Part shown: positions 51,805 through 62,337 of the stretch, piece by piece
Layout: every line of letters starts with the position of its first letter
How positions within the stretch are numbered: position 1 is the first letter of the stretch
Translations under genes and position numbers: made by a program
Source: Mycobacterium lepromatosis
GTDB taxonomy: Bacteria > Actinomycetota > Actinomycetes > Mycobacteriales > Mycobacteriaceae
NCBI RefSeq assembly: GCF_000975265.2
Contig: NZ_CP083405.1
Coordinates: forward strand, 2,852,001 to 2,916,000
Reading direction: 5' to 3'
DNA: 64,000 nt
Notes under the pieces: generated by a model
Seen by the model: only the letters and a program-made list of their open reading frames with translations
What the model was told of the DNA's origin: nothing
Databases searched by the model: none

Positions 51805-53016
51805 ATGTCCGAAGAAGCTTTTATCTACGAGGCCATCCGCACTCCTCGCGGTAAACAGAAGAACGGATCGTTGCACGAGGTCAAGCCGGCAAGCTTGGTC
51901 GTTGGGCTAATTGAGGAGTTGCGCAAACGACACCCCGACCTCGATGAGAACCTGATCAGCGACGTCATCTTGGGGTGCGTCTCACCGGTGGGTGACCAGG
52001 GTGGTGACATTGCCCGCGCCGCGGTGCTGGCTGCTGGCCTGCCGGTCACTGCAGGCGGGGTGCAGCTCAACCGGTTCTGCGCATCGGGGCTTGAAGCTGT
52101 CAACGTCGCTGCGCAGAAGGTGCGCTCCGGCTGGGATGACCTGGTTCTAGCCGGCGGTGTGGAGTCGATGAGCCGGGTGCCGATGGGATCCGATGGCGGC
52201 GCGATGGGCTTGGACCCGGTGACTAACTACGACCTCATGTTCGTCCCACAGGGCATCAGTGCCGACCTGATCGCCACCATCGAGGGCTTCTCACGTGACG
52301 ACGTCGACGTCTATGCGTTGCGTAGCCAGGAGAAGGCCGCGGCCGCATGGTCGGGTGGCTACTTCGCCAAGTCGGTGGTGCCGGTGCGAGACCAGAATGG
52401 CCTGTTGATTCTCGACCACGACGAGCACATGCGGCCCGACACCACCAAGGAAGGCCTGGCCAAGCTGAAGCCCGCCTTCGAGGGCCTTGCCGTGATGGGT
52501 GGTTTCGACGACGTGGCCCTGCAGAAATATCACTGGGTTGAGAAGATTAACCACGTTCACACCGGCGGTAACAGCTCCGGCATCGTCGACGGCGCGGCAC
52601 TGGTGATGATTGGTAGCGAGGCTGTTGGCAAGTCCCAGGGCCTGACCCCGCGGGCGCGCGTGGTAGCTGCCGCTACCACTGGGACCGACCCGGTAATCAT
52701 GCTGACCGGCCCCACCCCCGCCACCCGCAAAGTGCTCGACCGCGCCGGGTTGACTGTCGATGACATCGACCTGTTCGAGCTAAACGAGGCATTTGCGTCC
52801 GTGGTGCTGAAGTTCCAGAAAGACTTGAACATTCCGGATGAGAAGCTCAACGTCAACGGCGGTGCTATCGCGATGGGCCACCCGCTGGGTGCCACCGGTG
52901 CGATGATTCTCGGGACCATGGTCGACGAACTGGAACGTTGCAACGCGCGGCGTGCGCTCGTCACTCTGTGTATCGGCGGCGGCATGGGTGTTGCTACCAT
53001 CATCGAGAGGGTTTAG
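51805..53016 (+). CDS. fadA: 3-ketoacyl-CoA thiolase FadA (trifunctional enzyme beta subunit)
   Basis: The 403-residue thiolase cleaves 3-ketoacyl-CoA with CoA in beta-oxidation and forms a tetramer with FadB. The nucleophile is Cys92 in [12 protein letters not shown]; the second set of active-site residues is in [15 protein letters not shown] and the acid-base cysteine in TLCIGGGMG. Length equals that of M. tuberculosis FadA. ATG at 51805 has AGGAAG upstream. fadB follows after 9 nt. It is intact, the first live gene after the dapC and mcr pseudogenes. Confidence 0.96.
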   Translation: MSEEAFIYEAIRTPRGKQKNGSLHEVKPASLVVGLIEELRKRHPDLDENLISDVILGCVSPVGDQGGDIARAAVLAAGLPVTAGGVQLNRFCASGLEAVNVAAQKVRSGWDDLVLAGGVESMSRVPMGSDGGAMGLDPVTNYDLMFVPQGISADLIATIEGFSRDDVDVYALRSQEKAAAAWSGGYFAKSVVPVRDQNGLLILDHDEHMRPDTTKEGLAKLKPAFEGLAVMGGFDDVALQKYHWVEKINHVHTGGNSSGIVDGAALVMIGSEAVGKSQGLTPRARVVAAATTGTDPVIMLTGPTPATRKVLDRAGLTVDDIDLFELNEAFASVVLKFQKDLNIPDEKLNVNGGAIAMGHPLGATGAMILGTMVDELERCNARRALVTLCIGGGMGVATIIERV

Positions 53017-53025
53017 TTTAATAGC

Positions 53026-55170
53026 ATGGCAGACAATGCAATTCAGTGGGGTAAGGACGTCGATGGGATTGTCACGCTGACAATGAACAACCCGTCCGGC
53101 TCGACCAACGTTATGAACGAGGCCTACATCGAATCGATGGGCAATGCGGTGGATCGTATTGTTGCGGAAAAGGATTCGATTATCGGTGTGGTGATAACCA
53201 GCGCTAAGAGCACTTTCTTCGCCGGCGGTGACCTCACCGTGATGATCAATACTGGACCAGAAGAGGCCGAGCAGTTATTCGACACTGTCGAGACGGTCAA
53301 GAAACAGTTGCGTACCCTGGAAACGCTGGGCAAGCCGGTCGTTGCCGCTATCAACGGTGCCGCGTTGGGCGGTGGCCTGGAGATTGCGTTGGCATGTCAT
53401 CACCGGATTGCTGCCGACGTCAAGGGCAGTCAGCTCGGTCTGCCTGAAGTGACGCTGGGGCTGTTGCCGGGCGGCGGTGGGGTGACCCGCACGGTGCGGA
53501 TGTTTGGCATTCAGAACGCATTCGTCAACATTCTGTCGCAGGGCACCCGCTTTAAGCCTGGCAAGGCTAAGGAGATCGGGCTGGTCGACGAGCTGTTGCC
53601 AACGGTCGAAGAGCTGGTGCCCGCGGCTAAGGCGTGGATCAAGGCCAACCCGGAAGCGCACGAGCAGCCGTGGGACAAGAAGGGCTACGAGATGCCCGGT
53701 GGTACTCCGTCCTCACCAGGGCTGGCAGCCATTTTGCCGTCATTCCCGTCGCTGCTACGCAAGCAGCTCAAGGGCGCGCCGATGCCAGCCCCTAAAGCCA
53801 TCTTGGCCGCCGCGGTCGAGGGCGCGCAGGTCGACTTCGAGACCGCTAGCCGTATTGAGAGCCGCTACTTCGTTTCTCTGGTCACCGGCCAGGTGGCCAA
53901 GAACATGATCCAAGCGTTCTTCTTCGATCTGCAGCACATCAATTCCGGTGGTTCTCGACCCGGCGGCATTGGTAAAACCCCGATCAAGAAGATCGGTGTG
54001 CTGGGTGCGGGTATGATGGGCGCCGGCATCGCCTACGTTTCCGCCAAGGCGGGTTACAACGTGGTGCTTAAAGATGTGAGTCTTGAAGCCGCGCAGAAGG
54101 GCAAGGGCTATTCGGAGAAACTGGAAGCCAAAGCGCTAGAGCGGGGCCGTACTACGCAGGAGAAGAGCGACACCCTGCTGGCGTGCATCGCCCCGACGGG
54201 CGATCCTGCTGATCTCCAGGGCGTCGACTTCGTGATCGAAGCCGTCTTTGAGAACCAGGAACTCAAGCACAAGGTGTTCCAGGAAATCGAAGACATCGTC
54301 GAGCTCAATGCAGTACTCGGGTCGAACACCTCGACGTTGCCGATTACCGGTCTGGCGAACGGCGTCAAGCGGCAGGAGGACTTTATCGGGATCCACTTCT
54401 TCTCTCCGGTCGACAAGATGCCACTGGTCGAAATCATCAAGGGTGAAAAGACCTCGGACGAGGCGTTGGCCCGGGTGTTTGACTACGTCCTGGCCATTGG
54501 CAAGACACCGATCGTCGTCAACGACAGCCGTGGCTTCTTCACTTCGCGGGTGATCGGCGCTTTTGTCAACGAGGCGCTGGCGATGCTCGGGGAGGGGGTG
54601 GAACCGTCCAGCATTGAACAGGCCGGTGCGCAGGCTGGCTACCCGGTGTCGCCGTTGCAGTTGTCTGACGAGCTCAACCTGGAGCTCATGCACAAGATCG
54701 CGACTGCTACCCGTAAGGGTGTCGAGGACGCCGGCGGCATGTATGAGGCGCACCTGGCAGAAGCCTTAGTGGAGAAGATGATTAAGCTCGGCCGGTCCGG
54801 GCGCTTGAAGGGTGCCGGCTTTTACGAGTATGTTGACGGCAAGCGGTCCGGGTTGTGGCTGGGTCTGCGGGAGACGTTCAAGTCGGGCTCGTCGCAGCTG
54901 CCATTGCAGGACATGATCGACCGGATGCTGTTCGCCGAAGCGCTGGAAACTCAGAAGTGCCTCGATGAGAACGTGCTGACGTCCACTGCTGATGCCAATA
55001 TCGGGTCCATCATGGGTATCGGGTTCCCGCCGTGGACTGGTGGCAGCGTGCAGTTTATCGTCGGCTACTCTGGCCCGACCGGTACCGGCAAGGAGGCCTT
55101 CGTGTCCCGCGCCCGTGAGCTGGCGGCCAAGTACGGCGATCGCTTCCTGCCTCCGGAGTCGTTACTGTAG
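53026..55170 (+). CDS. fadB: Fatty-acid oxidation protein FadB (trifunctional enzyme alpha subunit)
   Basis: The 714-residue protein combines enoyl-CoA hydratase (about 1-190, with AAINGAALGGGLEIAL and the catalytic glutamate in GLPEVTLGLLPGGGG) and L-3-hydroxyacyl-CoA dehydrogenase (from about 320, NAD-binding IGVLGAGMMGAGIAYVSAKA, catalytic HFFSPVDKMPLVEII). It hydrates and oxidises acyl-CoA intermediates and hands them to FadA. M. tuberculosis FadB is about 720 residues; the few missing residues lie near residue 208, after KAWIKANPEAHE. The frame is clean. It is co-transcribed with fadA. Confidence 0.96.
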   Translation: MADNAIQWGKDVDGIVTLTMNNPSGSTNVMNEAYIESMGNAVDRIVAEKDSIIGVVITSAKSTFFAGGDLTVMINTGPEEAEQLFDTVETVKKQLRTLETLGKPVVAAINGAALGGGLEIALACHHRIAADVKGSQLGLPEVTLGLLPGGGGVTRTVRMFGIQNAFVNILSQGTRFKPGKAKEIGLVDELLPTVEELVPAAKAWIKANPEAHEQPWDKKGYEMPGGTPSSPGLAAILPSFPSLLRKQLKGAPMPAPKAILAAAVEGAQVDFETASRIESRYFVSLVTGQVAKNMIQAFFFDLQHINSGGSRPGGIGKTPIKKIGVLGAGMMGAGIAYVSAKAGYNVVLKDVSLEAAQKGKGYSEKLEAKALERGRTTQEKSDTLLACIAPTGDPADLQGVDFVIEAVFENQELKHKVFQEIEDIVELNAVLGSNTSTLPITGLANGVKRQEDFIGIHFFSPVDKMPLVEIIKGEKTSDEALARVFDYVLAIGKTPIVVNDSRGFFTSRVIGAFVNEALAMLGEGVEPSSIEQAGAQAGYPVSPLQLSDELNLELMHKIATATRKGVEDAGGMYEAHLAEALVEKMIKLGRSGRLKGAGFYEYVDGKRSGLWLGLRETFKSGSSQLPLQDMIDRMLFAEALETQKCLDENVLTSTADANIGSIMGIGFPPWTGGSVQFIVGYSGPTGTGKEAFVSRARELAAKYGDRFLPPESLL

Positions 55171-55279
55171 TCGCTTTGGTTTCTGGTAGCGTTCAGCCCG
55201 GCTCTAGCGTCGAAACATAAACTGGGGCGGCGCACGGAAATAACCATCTGCCGTTCGTCGGCCACGGTAGTCTCCGTTC

Positions 55280-56100
55280 GCCTACTAGGCTAGCACGTAG
55301 GGCGGCCGGGTACCGAAAGATTGGTGCTGCCACCCACCCGCCGGCCCCGGGCAGTAGCTGGCGTGACCGGTTAGCATGATTCGTCCGCGCGACCAGCTGG
55401 CCAGCTGCAACTGGGTGATCGATTCGAAGTAAAATGCGGGTATACGGTCGAGTTCGCTAAGCCAGCTGTTCACCTGCGTATGCATTTCCGTGAACGCCGC
55501 GCGCAGCAATTCCTGCTGAAACAAAGGTGTCTCGGTAGTGATACTCGAGTGTGTTTTCGTTGCGGAACAAGAATATTGCGCGCATCGTCTAGGGGTTGCG
55601 CGGTGTAGATCGCCGCTGGATGGTTAGAGTCGACGTGACTGATCACATTTGGTCTTCGTGGGCAAGCGTTTTTGGCAGTGACTCCACCGCCCGGTACCCG
55701 CCAAAGAACTGAGGGTTATACACTGTTCCCGGAATCCTCCCCGAAAACCAGGGGACGAGTGTTTGAGTGCAGTCTGCCGGCGCCGACCACGAGGGCGAAC
55801 TTGCGTGGCGTCGTGCGCTCGAATGTCACCTTGCCATCGGAGGGATGCCGTGATCCAGAGTCACCGAATAGGTACTCGATGTGGTAGCAGTCGGTGTCGC
55901 GAGTAAGTCTTAGTTGATGTCGTCGCGCACGATTTCCACGTGACGGTCGGATACGGCGCCTACAGCCTTAGTGATATCGATGCGGACCGATCGGCACGTG
56001 CCCTCGCGACCAAATCGTCTCGGCGTTCGTTCCGGTGGTTAGTGCCTCGATCCGCGGCAGCACGCCCAACTTCGCCGAATCCTCCGACGAGTTCCTTTAC
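55280..56100 (-). pseudogene. Dead FAD-dependent monooxygenase
   Basis: Read on the minus strand: VEIVRDDI near the 5' end, RKFALVVGAGRLHSNTRPLV and FGEDSGN (second FAD motif region GADGxxSxVR), PAAIYTAQPLDDARNI, then QQELLRAAFTEM and LASWSRGRIMLTGHASYCPG, the DG/GDA-type FAD motif of aromatic hydroxylase-like flavoproteins (GDAAYCPGP, here GHASYCPGP). Stops and frameshifts break it. It is divergent from a TetR remnant. Confidence 0.8.
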
Positions 56101-56159
56101 CTACTTAAGGTTTGGTAGACTTACCATCCGTGCTTACCTATCGGTAAGTCAGTTACGCT

Positions 56160-56570
56160 CGTTGTAGCGAGTAGCCTCTGTGAGGCAACCGACGGCGCAT
56201 CCAAGAAAGTCGTTCGGGACCTGTTTCTTCAGCAGGGTATGCAGCTTGCCTGCATGACATCGCCGACAAGCTGGGGATCATCGAACCCGCGTTGTACTAT
56301 CACCTTGCCTCGCGAGAAGACTTGGTGCACAGCATCTTGGTTACGTTGATCGACGGTGGTGAGCAATTCGTTACCGACCCTAGGAAATCTCGGCTACACC
56401 GATGCCTGCGAGTTGCTTCAGGGCTATTTCAGTTTCCACTACCTCCACCGTGGAGGACCCTCGTGCTGATGCTGTCGCAGCCACCCGCTGCACCGTCTTA
56501 CCCGACACCACCAGCGTCGACACCGCCGGAACAAGGCGCAACGCCGAACCAGGTGCCGGCATGAAGCCAG
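56160..56570 (+). pseudogene. Dead TetR-family regulator
   Basis: The helix-turn-helix is legible: CLHDIADKLGIIEPALYYHL and ASREDLVHSILVTLIDGGEQ, followed by a frame-shifted LGYTDACELLQGYFSFHYLH. The remainder is missing. It probably controlled the divergent monooxygenase. Confidence 0.75.
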
Positions 56571-56599
56571 TTATTGTCCTAGTCAGTAGATATTTTAGG

Positions 56600-57740
56600 A
56601 AATCTTTTCTGGCACAATGATCCTTGTGCGATCGTACACCACGCTTCAGCTCTGCTTCTAGGCTGCGACGCTGAATAGTGCGAGCGTAGCACCGGTTAAC
56701 ACCGCTTGTATTAAACAGATTTTTTGCCGGCGAGCATCGGCTAAAGTGATTTAACTCCTATTGCTGATTATGGTTATACAGTATATTAATGGCAGCGCTG
56801 TCAGAAACTAGGTTAGGCTCTTGTTATCGATCTGCGCTGAGGCCCTGATGGCACAGATAGTTGCCTAGACTGTAGGCGGGTTCAGCCTAGATTGTCCACC
56901 TTGTGAAACGATCTCTGTATGGGTGTCATACTTAGCAGGCTAACAACAAACTAGGTCGCGCCTAGACTATCGATGACGCATCCTCGACGCTAGTTAGCGC
57001 TTTAGCCAAACCCGCAGCGTCGATGGTGACTGCGGACTGGAGCTCTACACGGAATTCGTTGCGCGGAGCGGCTTAAGAAACATTCCTGATGGTGGCGAGT
57101 TATACGTGTGCTACACTGTTGCTACCAGCAAGTTGTTGAGTAGCACGTTGGCAATATAGCAATTTGTCGTAATTGGAATCTGCCTTCTTTGTTGTAAGTA
57201 AGATCATTTGGTGTCCGGTGTGTTTCGTGGATTTCTCTGGTTCGGTCCAGCAACTGGTGGGCGGCCGGCGACATTGTTGAGTTGCGCGAGATATACGACG
57301 TCGTCATTGTGGAGGTTTAGGGCAATTACGGGGTTGTGGACTAGTACACCAGCACCGGAGCGTCCCATGGACTAGGGTCTCCGGCAAGGCCGATCTGGAA
57401 TAGTCGGTATCCGGGTTGTGGGAAGTTTACAGCCCGACTTGTCACCCTCGGTGGCGCCCCAGGCCGCTAACGGTAACCATGAAGGCTGGTGCGCCGGCTG
57501 GACACGGGGGGCTGACGAGCCGCGATTTGTTTGGACACCGGATCCCACTATGCCGTGGCCATAGGCTGGGTTGGTGCTATTAGAGAAGGTTGTGAGCGCT
57601 ATTGTTTATTGATACCAATACATTTTATGTCGGTTGCAACATTTACTAATACCACCTTAGCGTTGAGCCCATCGGGGTTGTGTAATAGTCTCGGCGTATA
57701 CCGCGAGGTCGTAAAAGATATGTTGATCAACACAGTTGGG
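56600..57740. other. Decayed spacer with short unassigned frames
   Basis: Two short frames (57122-57307 minus and 57531-57833 plus) are open, but the first has no family features and the second overlaps the start of the XRE remnant. The rest is stop-rich sequence without structure that I can see. Confidence 0.35.
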
Positions 57741-57749
57741 CCAGATTGC

Positions 57750-58165
57750 CTCTCGGGCAAATCTGAACTTTCTGTGAGGCTCGACAAATTCTTCAAAGAT
57801 CATGCGAAGCCTCACTGGGCCAGTGTGGTCTAAAAGCTGAAACCGCGGCGGCGATAACCAAACAGACCGGAGTATCGAGCATCTCGGCTTATATGTCGCA
57901 GCAGTGCGCCAGAGTCAAAAATGAACTGGCCGTAAAGCATCTTCACGCTATCGACGAACTCTTTGGTTTCTCAACGTCTTACTTGATTGACCTTGACATC
58001 AATTCGTGTATAGATGTCAATACTAACCTCGTCTAAGTGCTATGTGATAGCGGGGTATGTGACCTGGCAGTGGCTTTCCTCCGGATTAACTCCCCAGTAC
58101 CGCAACAGCTTGGCAGCAATGGTTGATCATGTGCGCCAACTTGAGTAACTTCTTCCGGTCGTCCC
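57750..58165 (+). pseudogene. Dead XRE-family regulator (partner of the ImmA/IrrE peptidase)
   Basis: The start SGKSELSVRLDKFFKDHAKP is followed in other frames by AAAITKQTGVS, ISAYMSQQCARVKNELAVKH and LHAIDELFGFSTSYLIDLDI, the helix-turn-helix plus the linker of actinobacterial XRE proteins that precede ImmA/IrrE genes; the end VDHVRQLE is also recognisable. Frameshifts and a stop inactivate it. Confidence 0.7.
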
Positions 58166-58185
58166 TTCCCAGGGAGGCTACTTCG

Positions 58186-58707
58186 ATGGCAATGCCTAAT
58201 GCCGATCTGATTCTATTCGCTCTATTAGGTACGTTGCCGATCCCTGTGCACTGGAACAGTGATGTCTTCATTGAGACCCGTGCCTGTCAAAGAGGTCGGC
58301 CCATCCAGCTAATACTCACCTATACCTCGGAATTAACCGAAAATCCTTGCGAGTTATGGTTACCCAGCGCCGCCGACCTGATCTTTTACCAAGCCAGGAC
58401 GTCGAAGTACCACATAGATCAAATCATGTGTCACGAAATCGGACACATGGCGTTGGGACATGCCGGAGGTCGACAAGCCGATATCAAAAGCACACCAAAC
58501 GTCGAAATGTTCCGCAAACTGCTACCTGACATCGATCCCACCGTCGGGCAAAGCGTGTTGGGGAGCAAAGTTTTTGTGGACGATCAAGAGCATGGGACTG
58601 AAGTGTGCGCGAATATGTTGGTGATCGCCGTAGTTGAAGCCGTCAACCAAACTTCGATGATGCGCAACGTTTTCTTCACAACGCGCTTGATTCAGGAAAT
58701 CTATTGA
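58186..58707 (+). CDS. ImmA/IrrE-type zinc metallopeptidase
   Basis: The 173-residue protein has the zinc-binding motif HEIGHMALGHAGG (HExxH, about residues 86-90) with a downstream acidic residue, and the upstream segment ACQRGRPIQLILTYTSEL and NPCELWLPSAADLIFY that is standard for ImmA/IrrE peptidases beside XRE regulators. Such enzymes cleave a repressor or are regulatory partners. ATG at 58186 has AGGGAGG 8 nt upstream, so the longer open frame from 58123 was not used. The stop overlaps the next ATG (TGATG), an intact coupling signal, but the next gene and the XRE gene are dead. It appears intact with all catalytic residues. Confidence 0.75.
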   Translation: MAMPNADLILFALLGTLPIPVHWNSDVFIETRACQRGRPIQLILTYTSELTENPCELWLPSAADLIFYQARTSKYHIDQIMCHEIGHMALGHAGGRQADIKSTPNVEMFRKLLPDIDPTVGQSVLGSKVFVDDQEHGTEVCANMLVIAVVEAVNQTSMMRNVFFTTRLIQEIY

Positions 58708-59842
58708 TGCTCTCGACAGTGTCAGGTGTGATCGCCTAGCCGTTGATCATGTTTACGGTGATCATTGTCGTCGCGCACTATCGATAGTTCAACAACAACC
58801 TGTATGGCGTATGCCGCAACAACCTGATGGCATTGACGCTATTGACTCAGCTTCTGCATGAGCACTTCGTGCAAAACACACTGTCCATGGTTCCTGTTGA
58901 CTCCCCAGCAACATATATGACGTTGTGTTGGTTTGGCTGTCACTGAGATTTATTGGGTGCATTCTGCTTGGACGGGGTTGTCGCCGGCCAAAACGTGCTA
59001 AGGCAACGGTACTGTCCGCCTGGCCGTGCTGCCTCTGTTCGCGGCATATCTCATTTGTGGCAACCGCGCTCCGACCTTCAGCGAGTCTTTTGACGCCGCC
59101 GGTGGTTGGGACTGCGTAGTCGCCCGAGCCTTCTGCATTATTCTTATCATGGTCTTAGGCTTGAACCTGCTCTGGAATTCTCTGCTTGAGCCGTGTACTG
59201 TCACTCAGCGCCGCGAACGTCTCATCACCATCAGCACACTGCTACTACTGAGTGCACTGCTTGCATTGACCGTTCTGCAAGACGGTGGTCCTTGCAGATT
59301 TCCGACCAACTTGGCTGCACTGACACCGCTGATTACAGGCTGCGGTTCCACAGGTCTATTAACTTCTGGACGGTGTTCGGCATCTGCATGGCCAGTGCAG
59401 CTGTTGCGGCAGAGTATGGTAATTGCGGTCTCAGGATGTGCATTCACCTCGACATCGACGACCATTGACACCTTCAAACCACGTTGCAACGACACCAAAC
59501 CGTTGTCGAAATTCGTGACGCCATCTTATAGCTGCTCTCTTTTTGCAGTGGAAATAGCCCGGCCTGAGCTAGTCCGGTTCCTCTAATGCTGCGCCGGCTC
59601 GAGAACATGACGCCGCAATTGAGGTTATGCATCTGACTCAGGCTGTCAGAGACAAAACCGCCGGAGCCACGCCTGAACCAGGCCACGTAGCGCTGATCGG
59701 GCCATAGCGGGCAACAACTTTGGCGGAGGAAGCACCCCTGCTATTGAAGTTGGCGAAATGGTGACCGGTCGCCTATGCCGCCACTGAACACATCGACACA
59801 CTATCCGGACTCGATACGATGAAAGTGAGTCCGTCAGTATGA
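58707..59842 (+). pseudogene. Dead DUF6545 (MAB_1171c family) integral membrane protein
   Basis: The gene overlaps the metallopeptidase stop and begins MLSTVSGVIA, then a stop, FNNNLYGVCRNNLMALTLLT and QLLHEHFVQNTLS; later parts are AAGGWDCVVARAFCIILIMV, TQRRERLITISTLLLLSALL and RRWSLQISDQLGCTDTA in various frames, with the C-terminal cytoplasmic part (VVEIRDAIL) after 59490. This membrane family regularly follows XRE and ImmA/IrrE genes in actinobacteria. It is riddled with frameshifts. Confidence 0.7.
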
Positions 59843-59849
59843 CGCTGTC

Positions 59850-61255
59850 TATCGGCACGTCGATTCTGTGTTTGTGTTTGTCTATTGTTGGTGATGTATT
59901 TACCATCTGTTTCGCCAAACCCGCCCTAGGGACTGACCGTTGAGTTCGGCAGCGGAATCATCAAGCAAAACATCTCTGTCCTGTCGATCATCGTTCTGGC
60001 CGATCCCATTATTTAACTGATAAGATCAATGAATAAACTGTGTGGGAAAAGCACATCGGACCCGTTACACGCAAACTGTGCCTCCGTATGGGTGACGGGC
60101 TGTTTACCGCTTACAACGAGGAATCTAACTGGCGCAAGGCGCACAACATTCTAATGCCCGCTTTTACCAAAACAGCTATGGTGGTTAACAGAGCACCACA
60201 GCTGCTGCTGTGCGTGAATTCATCGAGTTCTGGGATACCGATAGATCCTGGATCGACATCCAAGCTCAAGCTAAACGGCTCACCATCGAAGTCATCACCA
60301 GTGCCGTACTGGACTACTCCTGTCCTGCAGCAAACTCAGTAACCCCAGTGGCAACGCATTTGTCGCCGTTGTTGCATGTGTACGCAGCTACTTCAAACTT
60401 ACCTCCTGCACCGATACCGTACCGTTTTATAACAAACTCTTCGGACAAAACCCCACACAACAGCAATGTCACAAGCATGTCACACGACAATGCCTACATC
60501 CGTCGGCACGTCTGCGACATTGTCTAGGTTTGCTGTCGTCACCCGACAGCAGGTCAGTACGAAGACATGCTCGACATCATGTTGCATAGTGTCGATCCCA
60601 ACATCGTCGAGTAACTCGACACTGAATAATATCGTTAACCAGGTCCTCGCGCTGCTCGCCAGCGGCAGTGACACATTGGCCAACGCCATCGCTTTCGCCC
60701 TGCACTCTCTCCTCACCATCCATCTTGACATCGCCGCTCAAATCCGCCGCGAAATCGACCAAAACCGGTCAGATCGTGGCATCGCCGACTTACGTATTGT
60801 GCGGCGATGTCGTTAGGCTGCGATGCCTACGCCGCGTCGTCAACGAAACTCTGCGGCTATGGCCGGTGGCGCCCTGCTACGTGCACCAGGTCGGCCATGA
60901 CAACACCCTCGGAAACAGCACATCCCTTTTCCGCAAGGGCCAGTGGGGTGATCGTCCTGTTCACTGCGCCGATGCCTGGGGCCCCGACGCTAACGTAATT
61001 CAAACCCGACCGCGTCCTGCCAGAAAATTTGCACCAAGCTGCCCCCCTGATAGCTATCAACCCTTTGGGGCCGGGAGGCCCAGCGCCTGCATCGGTCGCC
61101 GATGCACCCTCACGAAATAGTGTTGGAGTTGGCGATGATCGTGCATCAATACGACCCAGAGCCGACCCGGATACTGTCTCTCGATCTCCGAAGCGTTGAC
61201 ACTTAAAAACGCCGGTCTGCAACTTCGGCTACACGTTCACAGTTGTTTCTAAACC
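59850..61255 (+). pseudogene. Dead cytochrome P450
   Basis: Blocks: GDGLFTAYNEESNWRKAHNI with LMPAFTKTAMV, REFIEFWDTDRSWIDIQAQA, LTIEVITSAVLDYS, NIVNQVLALLASGSDTLANA (I-helix; the usual T is kept as SGSDT), LRRVVNETLRLWPVAP (K-helix ExxR), and the heme loop as YQPFGAGRPSACIGRR, where a small insertion spoils the PFGxGxRxCxG pattern. The parts are in different frames. It was the fourth member of the XRE-ImmA-DUF6545 unit. Confidence 0.82.
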
Positions 61256-61379
61256 AAAATTGCTGCTGACTGCATACAACGAAACTAGCGTTGAACTTGA
61301 GCTTTCTGGCTAAGTGGTTCTTGCGTTGAGCTAAATATCGGTCGTGATGTACTTCGTTTTGACCAGAAGCGCGACCAGT

Positions 61380-61650
61380 AATAAAGGCAGTTCTGTTCAC
61401 CCTTCGCTGGCACGAAATATGCGGTATGCTTTGCTCTGCTCGATTGTGTCCCAGAGTTCGTAGATGATCCGGTGTGCTTCGTCGTCCTGATCGACGAGCA
61501 CGCCTCGGTGCAGAGGTTCCCGTCGAACGCTTGAGTGTTCCTGCAACACCTAGCCTATGCCGTCGCGGGTCGCTTGCGCTGCTTCCGGCTTGAATTTCAG
61601 TTCGAATAGCACCTTAAACTGCATGGTCATCTCTATAAGTTGCAACTGCG
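61380..61650 (-). pseudogene. Dead antibiotic-biosynthesis-monooxygenase (ABM) domain protein
   Basis: The minus strand reads VLFELKFKPEAAQATRDGIG, then LQEHSSVRREPLHRGVLVDQ and DDEAHRIIYELWDTIEQSKA with YRIFRASEG, matching the small ABM dimeric alpha-beta barrel fold (W and YR near the end). Frames change twice. A ligand is not known. Confidence 0.5.
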
Positions 61651-61889
61651 ATTTCAAGGTAGCTGTCGTTGTGCGGTTGCTTCATCGGCCTCGCATGCCC
61701 ACATGGATATTGCGCGGGGGAGCATAATGCTATCTAGGAAATTGATATCCCTACTTCCGGGGGACACTTGTTAGTCGGCGCGGTGCGCCGAGACGGCGAC
61801 CGGGCATGCGGGCTACAGCAAATAAGAACTCAATTTCTGTTTTTTTGTGTGACGCTGTTATACTTTTTCGTGAGCTTGTTTTGTGCTGT

Positions 61890-62330
61890 GGACGCTCCTT
61901 GGAGGATCTCTCGATTCAGAAGACACTTTGTCCCCCAAATCTCGATCTGGTTTGCCGAGAACTCACAGTTGATCGGCGGTCAGTGCGGTGACTGTGGCGC
62001 TACCGCCTTTTCTGCACAGCCGAGATGTCTGCGTGGCAGTGGCGGACAGGTGAGCGAGTTGTTGTTGCCGCACTGGCAGGACTGTGGTGGCTTGGACAAC
62101 CCAGGGTTTCCTGACCGGATCGCCGTTATGCTTGCCCGGACTGGCACGAATTTCGTGCCAGTCGGCATAGCCCTGGTCCAGCTGAGCAGCGTGACCCGGG
62201 TCGGGGATCGGCAGACCTAGAACAACCCGGTCAAGTTACAATTTGGCTAGGAGCTAGAGCCCGCCATGGTGTCGCTCACCACTGACGAAGGCGGCAACGA
62301 AATCCTTACTATGTGTTCGCTCCGTTCGGG
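61890..62330 (+). pseudogene. Dead DUF35 OB-fold protein (thiolase partner)
   Basis: The plus strand shows IWFAENSQLIGGQCGDCGAT and AQPRC, a rubredoxin-like zinc ribbon, then SELLLPHWQDC and FVPVGIALVQLSSVTRV of the OB fold, with the C-terminal part in another frame. D/OB-fold proteins of this type work next to thiolase-like enzymes in acyl-CoA catabolism. A thiolase remnant follows directly. Confidence 0.75.
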
Positions 62331-62337
62331 GCTGGAG

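Noticed and set aside
54136-54753. A 205-codon open frame on the minus strand inside fadB
   Set aside because: It is antisense to an intact, well-conserved domain of fadB, has no ribosome-binding site, and its residues are those expected from the reverse complement of a GC-rich coding frame.
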